A DNA stretch of 64,000 nt from Arthrobotrys musiformis (taxonomy: Eukaryota > Ascomycota > Orbiliomycetes > Orbiliales > Orbiliaceae): the NCBI GenBank assembly GCA_036971715.1, contig JAVHJL010000010.1:124001-188000 (forward strand), written 5' to 3'. Under the pieces are notes generated by a model. That model saw only the letters and a list, made by a program, of their open reading frames with translations. It was not told where the DNA came from and did not search any database. A program made the translations under genes and the position numbers. The number at the start of each line of letters is the position of its first letter. Within the stretch, counting starts at the first letter, position 1. Positions 46,816-59,352 of the stretch are shown in pieces.

Positions 46816-48246
46816 CTACCGCCTTTCGTACCGGTCCCTGCGGTTTCTTCCTGAGTTCCGATCTCTATCCCGGTCGTGATGTTTCTCCCGTCTATCCGGG
46901 TCCCGCCTTTTAGGGCTAGTGCTACGAGATCGAGATCGAGATCTCCGACGTTCATAGCTTCGGCTGCTTGTGTGCCTTTCCCTGTTCCTGTCCTTATCTC
47001 TATCACGATACCCATCCGAATCACGACTTCTATAGCCCTTTCCACCCCCCTCCCGCCCTTTCAAGTTGCCCCTTTCTTTCGAAAATCGACTTTGCTCGCT
47101 TGAGTCAAAGACCAAATCATACTCCTTCTTCGAGGAGCTTACACTGTCCCCACTTTTATAATGTTGTTTCCTCTGAAGTTGGGTAGATCCCCCAAATCCC
47201 TTTGAATTAGTTTGGGCCCTGCGTTTGGCATTCGTATCGATTCTCCAAGAGTCAGACAGCTTTGAAACGCTCTGGGAGAAGTCAACGTGAATCCTGTGAT
47301 CATCAATAAGAACCCCATCCATTTTGAAATATGCCTGCTCGCAATCTTTTTGGTTTTCAAACTCGACGAATGCGTACTGCAGGCTGTCCCCGGTACGTTT
47401 ATCTCGAATGACTTCGCAAGATAAAATCTTTCCAAACCGTGAGAATATCAGTTCGAGATCTTCATCCTGTGTTACTGGGTTGAGCTTGCAAACAAAAAGG
47501 ACGTTCTCTGGCGGTTTGACATCGGCGAATGGTAGGTCCCCTACCATCTCGAGAGTTAGTGCTTGGGCGCGCGCCTCCCGTTCTCGCCGTTGAACTTCTG
47601 CCGTTTCTTCATCAACTTCTTCGTCGATATCTTCATCTTCGCCGATTCGGACCGTCGCGAGCTGTTCTTTTGTAGGAACAGGGCTCTCAGGTGGCTCTAC
47701 GAGCCCTTCGGGGTCGTCAAAAGGGTCGTCGAGGACAATCGTATGACGGATTCTTATATCTTTTAGCGGCCATCCTTTGTCATCGCAAAAGGCAGCATTG
47801 ATTGCTTCAAGAGTATCGAACCCCTCAACAACGCGGCCAAATATAGATCCTTTGCCATCCAAATAGTCGAGGCTGTCTCCAAGAGTGATCAAGAATTGAG
47901 AGCCACTTATACGGTTTGAGTCACCTCCCCCCCCTGGGGCGGTAGCCATACTAACGGTTCCTCGTTCTGCATGTTTGAGCTTGGGGGAGAATTCGCTCTC
48001 GAAATACTTTTTGGAAGCGCCTTGAAGTTTGCCCCAAATAGAGCTGCCGCCATCGCTACCCCCTTGACCAGGTCCTATCGGGTCGCCGGTTTGGAAGCTG
48101 AAGTCCTTTTGTATGTTGTAGATGGGCGAAAAGTTGTAGTATTTGACTTTGCATAGTTTTAAAAAGTTGAGGCAGGTTTTCGGGGCGTCATCGACGAACA
48201 AGTCGATGACTATGTCCCCGGCACTCGTCTCTAGGAGGACGGACAT
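46816..48246 (-). CDS. cyp6: Cyclophilin with RRM, PPIL4/CYP6 type
   Basis: Single exon, 476 aa. An N-terminal cyclophilin domain (MSVLLETSAGDIVIDLF to about residue 160) is followed by an acidic linker and an RRM at about 225-310 (VLFVCKLNPVTQDEDL = RNP2; YAFVEFE = RNP1), then an Arg/Ser/Asp-rich tail (RRRSRSRSRSTSPKRR). This order is that of nuclear PPIL4 proteins linked to the spliceosome. In the PPIase domain the catalytic Arg of CypA's FHRVI is replaced (IYNIQKDF) and the active-site Trp is Tyr (SLDYLDG); Phe and Gln (FSFQTGD) remain. So isomerase activity may be weak, as in the family. The start at 48246 was chosen over a frame extension to 48303, because family members begin MSVLLETS. 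Confidence 0.92.
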   Translation of the reverse strand: MSVLLETSAGDIVIDLFVDDAPKTCLNFLKLCKVKYYNFSPIYNIQKDFSFQTGDPIGPGQGGSDGGSSIWGKLQGASKKYFESEFSPKLKHAERGTVSMATAPGGGGDSNRISGSQFLITLGDSLDYLDGKGSIFGRVVEGFDTLEAINAAFCDDKGWPLKDIRIRHTIVLDDPFDDPEGLVEPPESPVPTKEQLATVRIGEDEDIDEEVDEETAEVQRREREARAQALTLEMVGDLPFADVKPPENVLFVCKLNPVTQDEDLELIFSRFGKILSCEVIRDKRTGDSLQYAFVEFENQKDCEQAYFKMDGVLIDDHRIHVDFSQSVSKLSDSWRIDTNAKRRAQTNSKGFGGSTQLQRKQHYKSGDSVSSSKKEYDLVFDSSEQSRFSKERGNLKGREGGGKGYRSRDSDGYRDRDKDRNRERHTSSRSYERRRSRSRSRSTSPKRRDPDRREKHHDRDRDRNSGRNRRDRYERR

Positions 48247-51200
48247 ATCGCTCCACGCGTGATATTTTAAGTAGACGCGTGCTGCGAAACGAGAGTTTGT
48301 CAAGATGCAGCTGGATGACGGGATTTTGGTGATTGCATGTTGGTGGTCGTGACTTTCCGAAGCGCGCTAGCTGATCGCAGCATTGTTCTAGAAGGACTCT
48401 GAAACCCATGTGCATATTGAGGCTCCAAAATCACGACTAAAATGCATGAGCCAAGATAAATACCACAAACCGTCAGAGACAACGCAATCCCAGACAACTT
48501 CTTTTTCCTCACCCTAGACTCAGTAACTTCTAGGCATCTAAGTAAGTATGTGCGCATGTGCTGAGGTAAGTAGTTCTTACAGTAGCTACAAGTGTGCCAG
48601 GTGGCTCTAGGGATTTTTCTCAGTCCGCACCAAACTGATTATATTTTGATCAAGAGTCAACTTGAAATTGGCCGCCTGTTGCGAGACCCCGAAAAGATAC
48701 TACAGCAATCTGAAAACAATTCCATTCCCACAACCTTCGCATTTTAATTTTGTGGTAGCACGATGCTAGCCAGAAGAAATCTTTCCTATCACGGTCAGGT
48801 TGCGTATGTTCTTCCGGTCGAGCTATTCGGATTGAGTGTTGAAGTAGCACTTATGCAGCCTCCCGTAACTGTGTAGCCTCGCCACCTCAAACCTTACTAG
48901 CCTTTGAAAACGGCACCATTACTGCTTTTTTCAAAGGGATATCACTTTTTGGCATTGTTTCATTATATCGGGTACCAACATATGCAGTACCGGGTGCGGG
49001 AAACTCCAACGACAGGGGCCAAACTAGCCCTACTATAGTATACTTGGATATTACTTGCAGAATAGTCTGGAGGACCCTCACGACTGACTTGGCTCGCAGA
49101 AGTACCCCAGACAAGAAAAAAGTAAGTAGGGGACCTGTTCATCTCGCCCAGAAGGGCCAGTTGGTGCTAGGCCCCCTCATGAAATCCTCACTAGCGCTAG
49201 GGGATCCTAGCTGCTTGCTATGGTCTTTCTAGAAACTTGTATGTTTGCCTTTACTATTATTATCTCTATCCAGAGGTTGTTGGCGTAAATACTAAAGTTC
49301 ATAAGAATAGAAAGAATGGATCTAGAAAGTGGACACAAGAGAATAAATCTTCTGTCAATGAGCTAGTCGAGGCTGCATATTTCGAGGCAAAATTATGTGC
49401 TAAAAAGCCCATTTACGAAGCCCGCCCCCCCCTACCCCCTTTGCATACCGGATCGTGCATAATTTATTACAATATATATCATTGTACGATGCTTGAGACC
49501 ACGGTTACATGGACGGCAAGCTACCTGCCCTGGCTGCTACATTAAATTTTCTTTGTCCTACTTTGACAGTTGGCGATTTCGGTCAAGCTTTTGGCTTTTA
49601 ACATGGCGTCATATTTGGATCACATATATTTGAGGACCTCCAATCGAAATTGCCACTGCACACTAGTAAACTTTGCTGTGCGTTTTTTCAACGGGCCGTT
49701 GCATCGCAGACCCCCTCAGATAGTATTTAAGAAAATCGGGTAGTCTTATATGATTGGGCCTACCTCCAGTTCCCTACCTAGGTGTTTCGATTGATCAGTT
49801 GGCCGCCTTGCATCGAGGCTAGTGTTTTAAGGACTTTACCCCGGGCTCCAGACTAGGAGGATTTATTTCCCAGTCGAGAGCCAATGCCAAAAACACCCCG
49901 TCCGGGGGGCAATCTCGATCAAAGGAGTTTGTGTGAAAGTATCCCTCCGCTTGCGTGTTCCTGCAGCATTTGACCAGGGGGAACAAAGGGAAATCGATGG
50001 CTGTCAAAGGAAAAAATCCCGGGTTTCGAAACTTAAAACGTCCCCGCCATGCACAGTAACTACTGGATGTGCATCCACAGGCCTATTCGGAAGAATTCGC
50101 CGCAGAATGCTCCGGATATAAGGGCGGAAACCTGCAGCGCATGTGAAGGTGCATGGTGCCACGGGCTTCCTAGCTACTTACTCTTTGTCCTTTCCTTTTT
50201 TTCCTTTCCCTCTCTTGTTTTCGTAGATCTGTTCCTCTCGTCTTTTCTTTTTTCTTCTTTTCGTTTTTTTGTTTTTCCCCACTTGATCCGAATTCTGGCA
50301 GTATCCACATATGCTGTGTGGTATGTTACGGCGATATGGATGCTCCAGTGGTAGAGATTAGATTTGAGGCACCATCTAATATTGATCTCCAATATTAATA
50401 TCCTCCGCCATTCGTTCGTACGATCGCCTAGAATTGAAGCTAGTTTAATGGACCCCCTCCCTGGCCCTGCCCCCCTGAAGGGCTGGTTAGAAGCCAGACG
50501 TCCCTCATCAAATCATCAAATGATATCTTCAGGAATTAATTATAGATGTACCATATATATGCAATTCGTGTGACACATGGCATACCAAGCGCATAAATTC
50601 AGTTTACCTCGAAGTCGAGAAGCGGTCCAACCTTATTCGGCACTTTCTTTTTCTCATCTTCCTGTAGGGAGTGACCTCTAGACTACACCTTCCTCTAAGG
50701 TAGAGGGAGAACGTCCCCTAGACTACATTTCCTTTTTGTCCCCAAATAAAAAAAGGTTGACTGGACTCCTGCTGCCAGCCCTATACTTTGAAAGCAGCTT
50801 CCCAAATCGAAAGATTTTCCTTTTTCTTCATCCCTCTACCAATACCAGGTTAGTGCGTATTTCTTTCCACCTGGCGTACTCCTTGGGCTCAAGGGTTTCG
50901 GGAGGGAATTGAGTTTTGAGAGGGTATTGGCCACGCCGATATCGCGGAGGGGCCTAGGTACCTAGAAATTGCAAGTAGCCGTCTCAACGTCGTGATCGCA
51001 GCCAGTCAGAGTCCAAACTATAGATAGATAGCCAACTAACGGAAGCGGGGTACAAGTGGTCAAGTACTTCATGCTTCATCTTCCTGTAGAATAAACAAAA
51101 AAGAGACCTTACTCTATTATTTCCAGCAATCATGGGTTGATTTGCCTAGCCCTAGTCTCAGATTATGGGAGGCCAAATTGAAGCTCCCGTGGCCAGGATA

Positions 51201-51999
51201 CTTGTAGTTTCTAGAATCCCAAGAGAACAGGAAGCAATTGTCAATTTGGCAATGCAATTGGCGGCCCTATGCAAAAGATAAGATTCTAGAACGCTACACT
51301 ATGCATAAAACACTACACGAAGTGGGGTGGGCAATTACAATGCCAGAATTTCCATATCTATTCCCGTCTATATGGGCTAGTGACCCGGAATTGGTCTCAT
51401 GATTGCATGGTATGGGGTGTGGGGGACTATCTAATGTCAGAAGTTGACCCGTCCCCGGGCCCCTAGCCCCGCTAAGGCCTCAACCTCAAGTAGGGGAGGT
51501 TTCCTTCCCATGTCACTGAGGTTCCCTTGAGTACGCACAGCCAAAAATAGTCTCACCGGAACGGTCCTTCTTATTGATGCGGACAATAGACCGTATTATG
51601 CCCGTGAGTGCATGCATGTAAGTGTACAATACGGGCTTGCAAAAGGATAAAAGTCCATTGATCCATTTAGAGGCGTCTTATCCATTGCCACTAACCCCGC
51701 CCCAGACCCCCTGTTCGAAGAGACACCCCGACTGGATCTCTTTCTCTCAGGTACGCATGAGTGCACAAGTAGCTCTAGTCCCCCTTTCCCTACCCCGAAT
51801 AATATAATAGAGAACCCCTCCCCCTTATATATACTCAACTAATAGGTCGTTACCCTTCAATCCATCCTCTGCTTCACTTCATTCGCTCCTGAAAAAAGGA
51901 TACTATAGATTCACTAATGCTGTTAACACAACAGAGGATTTCAAGTTACCTTCTATAGTAGCAGCCTTCATCTATCCCAAAATACATCCAGAAACGACA
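48247..51999. other. 3.75-kb noncoding region between divergent genes
   Basis: Upstream of both PPIL4 (-) and the Zn2Cys6 gene (+). There are no intact genes. A duplicated CCTCTAGACTACA-like unit occurs near 50678 and 50715. A weak protein-like frame at about 51190-51385 is broken by stops. CT-rich tracts lie at 50190-50280. Decayed repeats or a long regulatory region are both possible. Confidence 0.55.
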
Positions 52000-53664
52000 A
52001 TGAATCCCAACAGATATTCATACCCACCCGGGTATGGCCCATCGTCATCGGCGAGACAGGGGCAATTTTTTAGCAACTGCCCCGCGAGAAAAACTCCATA
52101 CTGGAACCCTCCAAATCCTCATAGAGACAATAACAGTTCTATCGAACTCGGAAGCCAAGGACTCCCAACATCCAGAAAGAGGGTCAACGTTGCCGTAAGT
52201 TTACATATCCCCAGTGTTTCTCTCTAATATTCTGCGTTATAAAGTATATATGGCCGTGATTGTTTTTAATAACACATTTTGTAACAGTGTGCAAGATGCC
52301 GAAAGAGGAAGATACGATGTAGTGGTGACCCGGGCGACAATACAGGTTGCCAAAACTGCAAGTCTGCCGGCGTTGCCCAAGGGCAATGCCAATTCCTGAG
52401 GGTTCAGTGCGAGCAATTGGCTATAAACGAAAGCCAGGCCGGACCTTATGATCGTTTTGGCCAGCAAATCTACGTCACCAACCTGAACTTAGCGGCTCAA
52501 TACGCCTGCCTTTCGGCACCACCAGTAGCAAATGGCGATAGGGATTTCGGGAACGACATCCAGATGCAAAGAAGCATCGTAGATTCCGAATACGGTGCAC
52601 CATCACTCCACCCCAGTAGGAGTCTCCCAAATATCACAAAACGCAATTCACAATATGGGAGCACCGCGGACGAGAGTGGGCTAGCGCTCTTAGCCAGAAA
52701 TGCCGAAGTCGTCTCCGGCTACCATTCGCTGGTAACTAGCGCAGCCATGGAAACATTGGCGGCGGCGGCCAATCCGCCTTTCGAACATTGGGGATCTGAT
52801 TCCCCACTGGAAAGCTTGCGTCCCACGGCAGATGCAAGCCCAATAAACCTTCGGAATGGCGCTTGTGATAGCGATAGTTCAAAAAGCTACACTGTGCCGA
52901 ATGGACTCTCGCCTGTGTATTTCGACACAATATATACATCGAATCCCACACCCCAGATGGCTCCGAATCTAGGACTCCTACCTACGTCTAATGTCAGATC
53001 TAGCAGTCTCCCTAGTGCGTACGAATTCAACCACGTAGCAAATATCGCAACTGGTGTCGGCCACATGACGCTAGAATTACAGAACGGGAAGAAGGTCCAA
53101 AAACCGCAAGCACTACAAGGCGGTAAGTGCGGGGTAACTACTGCAGTTGACTCCCCGTACACATTGAGTTTTGCGGACCCTAGTGAGGGGGCTCCCTATT
53201 CACCAAGATACTCCCGGGTCCTATCATCGCCGGTTGATGCATACAGTGTCTCTGGCTCATCAGCCGGCTACAAGCCTCATCTAGACCCAAGTGTCATGCA
53301 CTTACCCAAATCCGTCCCCGAGACGGGAGATCCAAGGCACCATCTAAATTCTTTGGATAAATTACCCTCAAACATGGTCATTCTCACAAACCCCATGCGG
53401 AGCACTTCAGCTGTAAGCTCTCCAACCCAAGGGATGCACTCTACCCGGAGAGTAGACAGGCACGATCTCGTTTCAGCACCTCCTACGTTACCTATGTCGA
53501 AACCAATTCCCGCAGCCCAGGTACCAACCCTGAGAACTCCGATGAGTACGAGTCGACCTACTTCCGCCGGCTGTGGATCATTCGCCAATGGCCAAAAATA
53601 TAGTCAGGAGTCGGTACATTACACAGATTCACCGTTCGTACTCCCGATGAAAACTAGCCATTAA
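52000..53664 (+). CDS. Zn2Cys6 transcription factor
   Basis: Exons 52000-52194 and 52288-53664 give 523 aa. The second exon begins exactly at the first zinc Cys. Cluster Cys are 66, 69, 76, 86, 89 and 98 (CARCRKRKIRC, then C-x2-C-x8-C), a binuclear cluster that binds CGG-type DNA sites. Upstream is a Tyr/Pro/Ser-rich arm (NPNRYSYPPGYGPSSS). The rest is Ser/Pro/Asn-rich with no fungal_trans middle homology domain visible, so this is a cluster-plus-disordered-tail regulator. The target genes are unknown. The long noncoding region upstream (3.75 kb) suggests complex control. Confidence 0.88.
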
Positions 53665-54698
53665 ATGGCAACAACTCGGTCCGAGATGAGGATCCGGAGT
53701 CGACGCGGTCATATCTTCGCTGATTTCCATCAAATTCTTCCTCCTCCGATGATATTCCTTCCCTTCCCAGTGTATACTCGTGTATACGTATTACTTTTTC
53801 TTATTTATCATTATTATTATTATATGCTTTTGGCTGTACGGATACGGTTCTCGGGCTTGGCTTTCTTCGGGGTTTACGCAACTGTTTTTCTCTGTCTTGT
53901 TGTGGTTATATAAAAACTCTAGCTGGGTGTGGTTGAAGATTGTCGTTCGCTATTTTCCTTATCTTATCTTGTCTTTTCATTGATTTCAAATATTTTTCCT
54001 TATTTCAAAATGGTCCTTTCTACCGGCTCTCTAGGCGATATGTATGCTAGCTTCTAAAAGCCCTGCAACATCCCTTTAATTCTGGTGCCGTGGTTTTTTA
54101 TTTATATCCTTCTTGATACCAAATGGCAGGTCTGGGTTGGGTTGCAATGCTTAATATATTTTCTACGTTTCCATTAAATACTTCTAGGCTCAAAAATAGA
54201 GTGAGAATTTCATGCTTTCGACCTCGTACCGTCTCCTCGTTCTCAGCCTTCTGAGGTCAGTCGCAACATGTGTTCTGGGTTGCTCACACACGCGGAGTCT
54301 CGAGAAGAACCCTTGAGAATGTGATTTCTCAAGTGAATACCGCCGGAAACAATTACTCAGTAAATTGAGACGATGCATCCTCGATATAAGAGCAGACTAC
54401 GTATCCTACGGTCACCAACCGACCTTCTCAACCAGCCGTCTTTAGCAGCCCTTGCAACACAAGGCCTAGGATTGTGTTGCATTGTTGCATTATAGTTTCC
54501 GACGACCGATTGGGATCAATCTCGAATTTCAAAGACTTCAATTAAACTCTGATCTTCCAACCAACCTTCAAGGCTTCCTAGATCAATACCAACGGGGAAA
54601 GAGGTGAAAAACGAAGAATTTGCCGCGAATCGAGCGGGAAAAGAAGGAGTCACAAACCCGAACCCGGATTATCCCGTCATTCTCACCATAAACCGGCA
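53665..54698. other. Intergenic, no gene seen
   Basis: 1.03 kb: T-rich 3' UTR (53780-54010), then the promoter and leader of the L27 gene. Confidence 0.6.
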
Positions 54699-55095
54699 AT
54701 GGTCGCACCAACCCGAGCCCTCTTCCTGGGCGGCACGAGAGGCGGCATCAAGCGCCTCAAACTCACCACCAAGCAGGTCAACGGTGGTTACTACAAGGGA
54801 ACAGGCTCCGGTTCCATGGGTTCGCACACAAAGTACGGTGGCTACGTTATAGACCCGAAGAAGATGAGAAACTACGTTGTCCCCGATATGGCCGACTTTA
54901 AGGTAAAAAATTGATTTATGACGCTGCATAATCCAAAAGCAAAGTGAATGCTAATCGCTCTCTTCTTCCTCTCCGCAGTTAACACCATTTGTCACGAAGA
55001 AGCTCGAGCCTACGAAAGGGAAATTCGGGAAAGGCGGCCCAATGTGCGGGAAAGCATATCTCGGAAAGTGGAAAGAACTAAACGGAATCAATTAG
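54699..55095 (+). CDS. mrpl27: Mitochondrial large-subunit ribosomal protein L27 (mL41 family)
   Basis: Exons 54699-54902 and 54979-55095 give 106 aa. The sequence MVAPTRALFLGGTRGGIKRL, KQVNGGYYKGTG, GGYVIDPKKMRNYVVPD and PFVTKKLEP matches the MRPL27/mL41 family, a structural protein of the mitoribosomal large subunit. The basic start doubles as targeting sequence. The 76-nt intron has donor GTAAAA and acceptor CAG; phase 0 joins ADFK to LTPF. Confidence 0.92.
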
Positions 55096-56382
55096 TTCGA
55101 GGTCGTCGGCGAGATGCCCGATTGACGTCTCTCTTGTCCCCCAAGACCCTCCCGCATATCCTAGCCTAGAGGCTAGATGATTTGCATCTAATATTCCAAA
55201 CGCTTCCGTGGCAGACATGGATAGAACGCCGCCCGTATACCACCGGGGGCATGTTGAAGCTTATTATTCTCAAAGTTCGCGGTTTGGCGTTATAGGAGAT
55301 TACAGTTAATCTAGAGGCTGCAGTGAACAGCCCCCCCTCATTGTATATATTTCGGAGCTCATTGTAACTACGTCGAACCATCCGACAATAAGAGCGACCT
55401 ATTTGGATGCGTCATGGTGTGTCTTAGGGACCTTCGTGCCAAGTGAATTCATAGGGAAATGAGCAAGATTACATACAACTGGGCCCAAACGACATTTGGC
55501 TGAAGTAAAAAAGTAACATCATATACACTGAAATGAAATGTTCGAAAAAAGGAACGTCAATATGATTTTTTTTGTCGCAAGGAGGGCATCGGGTGATAAA
55601 GAAACAGACGAGAGAAGTCATAAGTGGGCGGGTGCGTGCCACACGCAATCATTGGGAGAAAGGCAAATTGAAGATACTCAAGACATAGGAGCACATAACC
55701 TCCAAGATCAATAGAACTGGTTGAAGAAAACACATCAAAGAGTTTCCATCGCCAAATAGATAGATGTGTGGGTATTAGAGAGTTAGGTAAAATTCAGAGT
55801 TATGCAGAAATTTTTGAAATAGGAAAGGAGGTACTAAAGTGGTTGTGCTTTCGGCGGCAGGGTCCTGATATCCACATAAAATCGACAAAGATAAGACCAC
55901 GCAACGAATAGTACGAAATAAAAGGAAAGAGAAACAGCCGAGTCAACATCTAACGGCCCCACATCCTTGATGATTTTGGAAGCACGCAAAAATTGCCGGA
56001 ACATTGCTCAACGAGATCGGTAGGTCTTTTAATTCTTTGACAACATCGAAATCATCATAACAGATCCTGCTGGAGAGAGGAAGGGAAGGAGAGACGTAAA
56101 AAGCCCAACTATAAACCCGACGCCCTAAAACTCCCAAAAAAAAAAAAAGAAAGAAAAAGGAAAGGAAAGGGGAAAGCAAGGGGGAAGGAAAGAGGCAAAA
56201 AAGAAGAAGCTGGAGATCGGGGGGTGAAGGGGGAAAGAGGAAGATTCAAGTACAAGATAGAATAAAGGTTATGAATCAATTAGAAGTTCATCACTAAAAG
56301 CAAAGAAAGACAAAGAGCCATGTGAATGGAACGGGGTCTATGACGAAGCAGTCGGAACGCAAGACAGTATTCAACAGGAACC
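55096..56382. other. Convergent 3' region, no gene seen
   Basis: 1.29 kb with A-rich and GGAAA-rich tracts (56135-56250). No coding signal is seen. Confidence 0.6.
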
Positions 56383-59352
56383 TCAAGGGCCACCGTCGAG
56401 GGTAACATCATCCATGCCGGACCCAAATGCTGAGAAATCGAAATTTAGATCGGCGGCCGTAGTGGCCTCTGGATTGAGGAAGCTCTCGAAATCGAATTCC
56501 ATCAATTCGTTCTCATTGGGTATGCCTCCGAAACCGTCCATGTTAGTCATCATACCGAAATTAGGGTTTTCGGAGGACTCGGTTGCTGCCATCGGAGGGG
56601 CTACTGCCGCTGCAGGATTCGGGACCACTTCAGAAGCTGCCCCACCAGCAACCGGCACTGCAGTATTCTGGAAGCCGCCTTGCACCTTGGCAACATTACC
56701 TGGGGCATTAAACGAGTTTGGATTTTGGGGTGTCATTGGGGTGTCCGGTGCGGGGGTTTCCGCTTCCGATGGGGTCGGAGCTCCAGCCGCTCCAGCATTG
56801 GCCGCCGCCGCTGCACCCGCCGCTGCTTTTTTATTTGGTCGCTAGAACCACGGTTGGTTGTTAATGCCCATGGAAAGAAAACTTGCGTGCTGAATAAGGA
56901 GCTGACACTTACGCTTTGTTTACGATCCCCCTTGGTATCCTTTTTTCTCGCAGCACCTCCAGCTTTATTGGTAGGTGTGGGAGGCATGGCATTAACTTGA
57001 GGCGACGTACGGCCGGCATTTTGGTTTGCTGGAGCAGAGGGTGGCGGCATAGCTTGGTGAGGCACACCGGGCCTAGCCTGTCCAGGAGTACCGATGTTTT
57101 GTGGCTGTCCAGCAGAAGCCGCTGGGGAAGGCGCCACCTGCGGGGCCTGCCCTTGAGGTTGCCCTTGATTCTGCGCTTGGGCTTGCAGCTGTGCCATCTG
57201 GGCTTGTGCAGCCTGTGCGGTTTGGTTGCCGGCCATTGGGCCGCCAGCCCACATGGGCTGACCTCGACCTGCCTGGGCTTGCTGCCTCAACGCGGGATTC
57301 ATCGCCTGTTCGTTCATATGAGGTCCAACCCCCGGGAAGCCGGGGTGTGAACTCGGAGGTCTCATCATAGCGGCGTTCTGGATGGTGGGCTAAATGAACG
57401 ACAAAGGCAAAAGGGTCAGCTTAATGAAAATCAAAGGGAGAAAAAAAAAAGGGGGGGTGGGGCTTGAGTGACCTGGCCGCTGAATGCTGCCATTGAGGCA
57501 GCAGGGGATCCTCGTTGGATTTGAATGTTGCTGTCGCTCGGGAGGGGAGAGCCGGGGCCGGGTTGCGCGCCCATTTTAGGGGTACCTCGTTTGATGTCTG
57601 CTGAAGGTTGTGGGGAAGGTGCTGCTCGAGTACCGGAAGGCGACACGCTTTGGCTTTGGAAGGGCACGGTGCCATCGGGTCGAGGCTCGTTACCACGCAT
57701 ATGGATCTGGTCTTGTTCTGCACGGGCCATCATCAATCGCTTCTTGTTCTGCTGTTCGAGCAGCATCAACTGCATCTGATAATCCTGCAAGGCGTGGTTA
57801 CCGGTTGCATTGATTCCTCCGCGACCCATCCCTCCGTTATAATATTCATTTATACCCTGTCCTCCATCAGCCGACGTCTGGTGCACCATGGGAGTCCCAT
57901 GCGCGGCGGAAACCCCAGCCATCTGGCCATTCGGCATTACGCCTTTAGTGAGAGCCGGATTGCCCATGACGGCGGCGGCGTTGACTACGGCGTTTTGTTG
58001 CTGGGCTTGCGCCATCCTGAGATTCTGTGCGTATGCAGCTGTCAATTTGGCTTGGACTGCTGGATTCGCATTGTTAAATTGCGCAAACTGCCCAGGGGTA
58101 AGCTGATTTATTCCATGGTGCATGAGCATTGCTTGGGCGTTGGCTTGCCCAGCGGGCATATTCTGTAGTTGGCCTCGTCCGGCTCCGGGTTGGAATTCTC
58201 CTTCGTGACGTGCCCGTTTGGAGGGTGATGATCCGTTCTGCCCGGGGGCTGGAGATTGTGGTCGCTCGCCATCAACTGATTGATCTCGTTGCATCTGCTG
58301 CTGCTGCTGAATCATGGCTTGTTGCTGTTGCTGTTGGGTCTTGAGCTGCTGCTGGAGCTGCTGCTGCTGTTGGTTTCTGCAGAACGCAATATCAACAGAT
58401 TTCAGTAACTTTTTGTCATGACAAAAAGGCAAGACATCGCATAGTCACTAGACTTAGTGTTTACCCCGAAAGGGCTTAGGGTAAGACTTACGGGTTTTGA
58501 GGGAACTGCGGTTTGTTTCGTTGGTTGTTGACCATTGCCTGTCGCGCGAGATTATTTTTTTGAAGAACGTCTTCGGCGTGAATGACCCCGTTAGGGACCC
58601 TTAGCATTTGGTTCGCTGGGTACCCAGCCATAAATTGCTGAGGAATTTGACCCGCCATGAGGCCACTAGCTTGCGTTATCTGGATTAACCTCTGTTGTTG
58701 TTCACGAGATTTTGCCTACGCAGTTCGTCCGTTAATTTGAGTAAAAAGGCATTCGGAGGGGTATTTATACGAGCATGTTTAGGGAAAGGGGTTGTCGGTC
58801 GAGGGTGGTGGGAAGCAGCAGCGATACATGGTGGCTTACCTGAACTTGAACTTGATTCACGTAGGTCATAGCAGGGCCTGAGACTGCTTTACCCGTGCGA
58901 GCACCAAATATATCCCAGAATAATGACCACCAGTCGTATAAGAAGGAACCGCCAGAGGAGTCCTGGGGAACTTTCGGTAAGGGCAAATCGGCGCCGCGCT
59001 CGCTGCCCTCGTCGTCCTTCCGGTCAGAGTCCATGGAGTCATCTATCCCGTTGATGAGGTTGCCATCCGGGTCATGTTTTTGGGAGCGACGTGAAGGAGA
59101 TCCACGTCTGGCAGAAGTTCCGGGCTCGGTGGAGACCTCGGCTTCTTGCAAGATAGCCCGAGCGCTCTCAAACATGTCATGGCGGATAAAGTAGTCGTAT
59201 ATATATGTATTGAGTAGGGACCTCTCGAGGCCTTTAGAGCCGGAGCCGTTGCTCATGTTTGGGTTTTGCGGCGCCTGTGCCATGTTTGGCATTCCACCCG
59301 ATACTTGCACGCCGCCAACGGCCAAACTCGTCATCTGATTTAAGTTGTTCAT
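56383..59352 (-). CDS. somA: SomA/FLO8-like LisH transcriptional regulator
   Basis: Exons 59352-58840, 58715-58492, 58376-57473, 57389-56913 and 56841-56383 give 858 aa. A LisH/LUFS domain at about residues 41-75 (SLLNTYIYDYFIRHDMFES), then FLYDWWSLFWDIF at about 138-150, is the hallmark of SomA/Som1/Flo8. Gln-rich (polyQ near 58310-58375), Ala/Pro-rich and Asn/Gly-rich low-complexity regions follow. Near the end is an acidic, Phe-rich stretch (ELMEFDFESFL, LNFDFSAFG) that looks like an activation region. By family knowledge it acts downstream of cAMP/PKA in adhesion, conidiation and biofilm formation. Intron 3 starts with GTCACT; no other donor gives phase 0. A possible leader-exon acceptor (GATCGCAG) lies just upstream of the ATG. 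Confidence 0.92.

Noticed and set aside
48247..48303. 19-residue N-terminal extension of the cyclophilin
   Set aside because: Family members start at MSVLLETS; the extension has no conserved character.
49237..49545. 102-aa open frame
   Set aside because: A stretch such as VNELVEAAYFEAKLC looks protein-like, but it is flanked by low-complexity sequence and no gene structure can be built.
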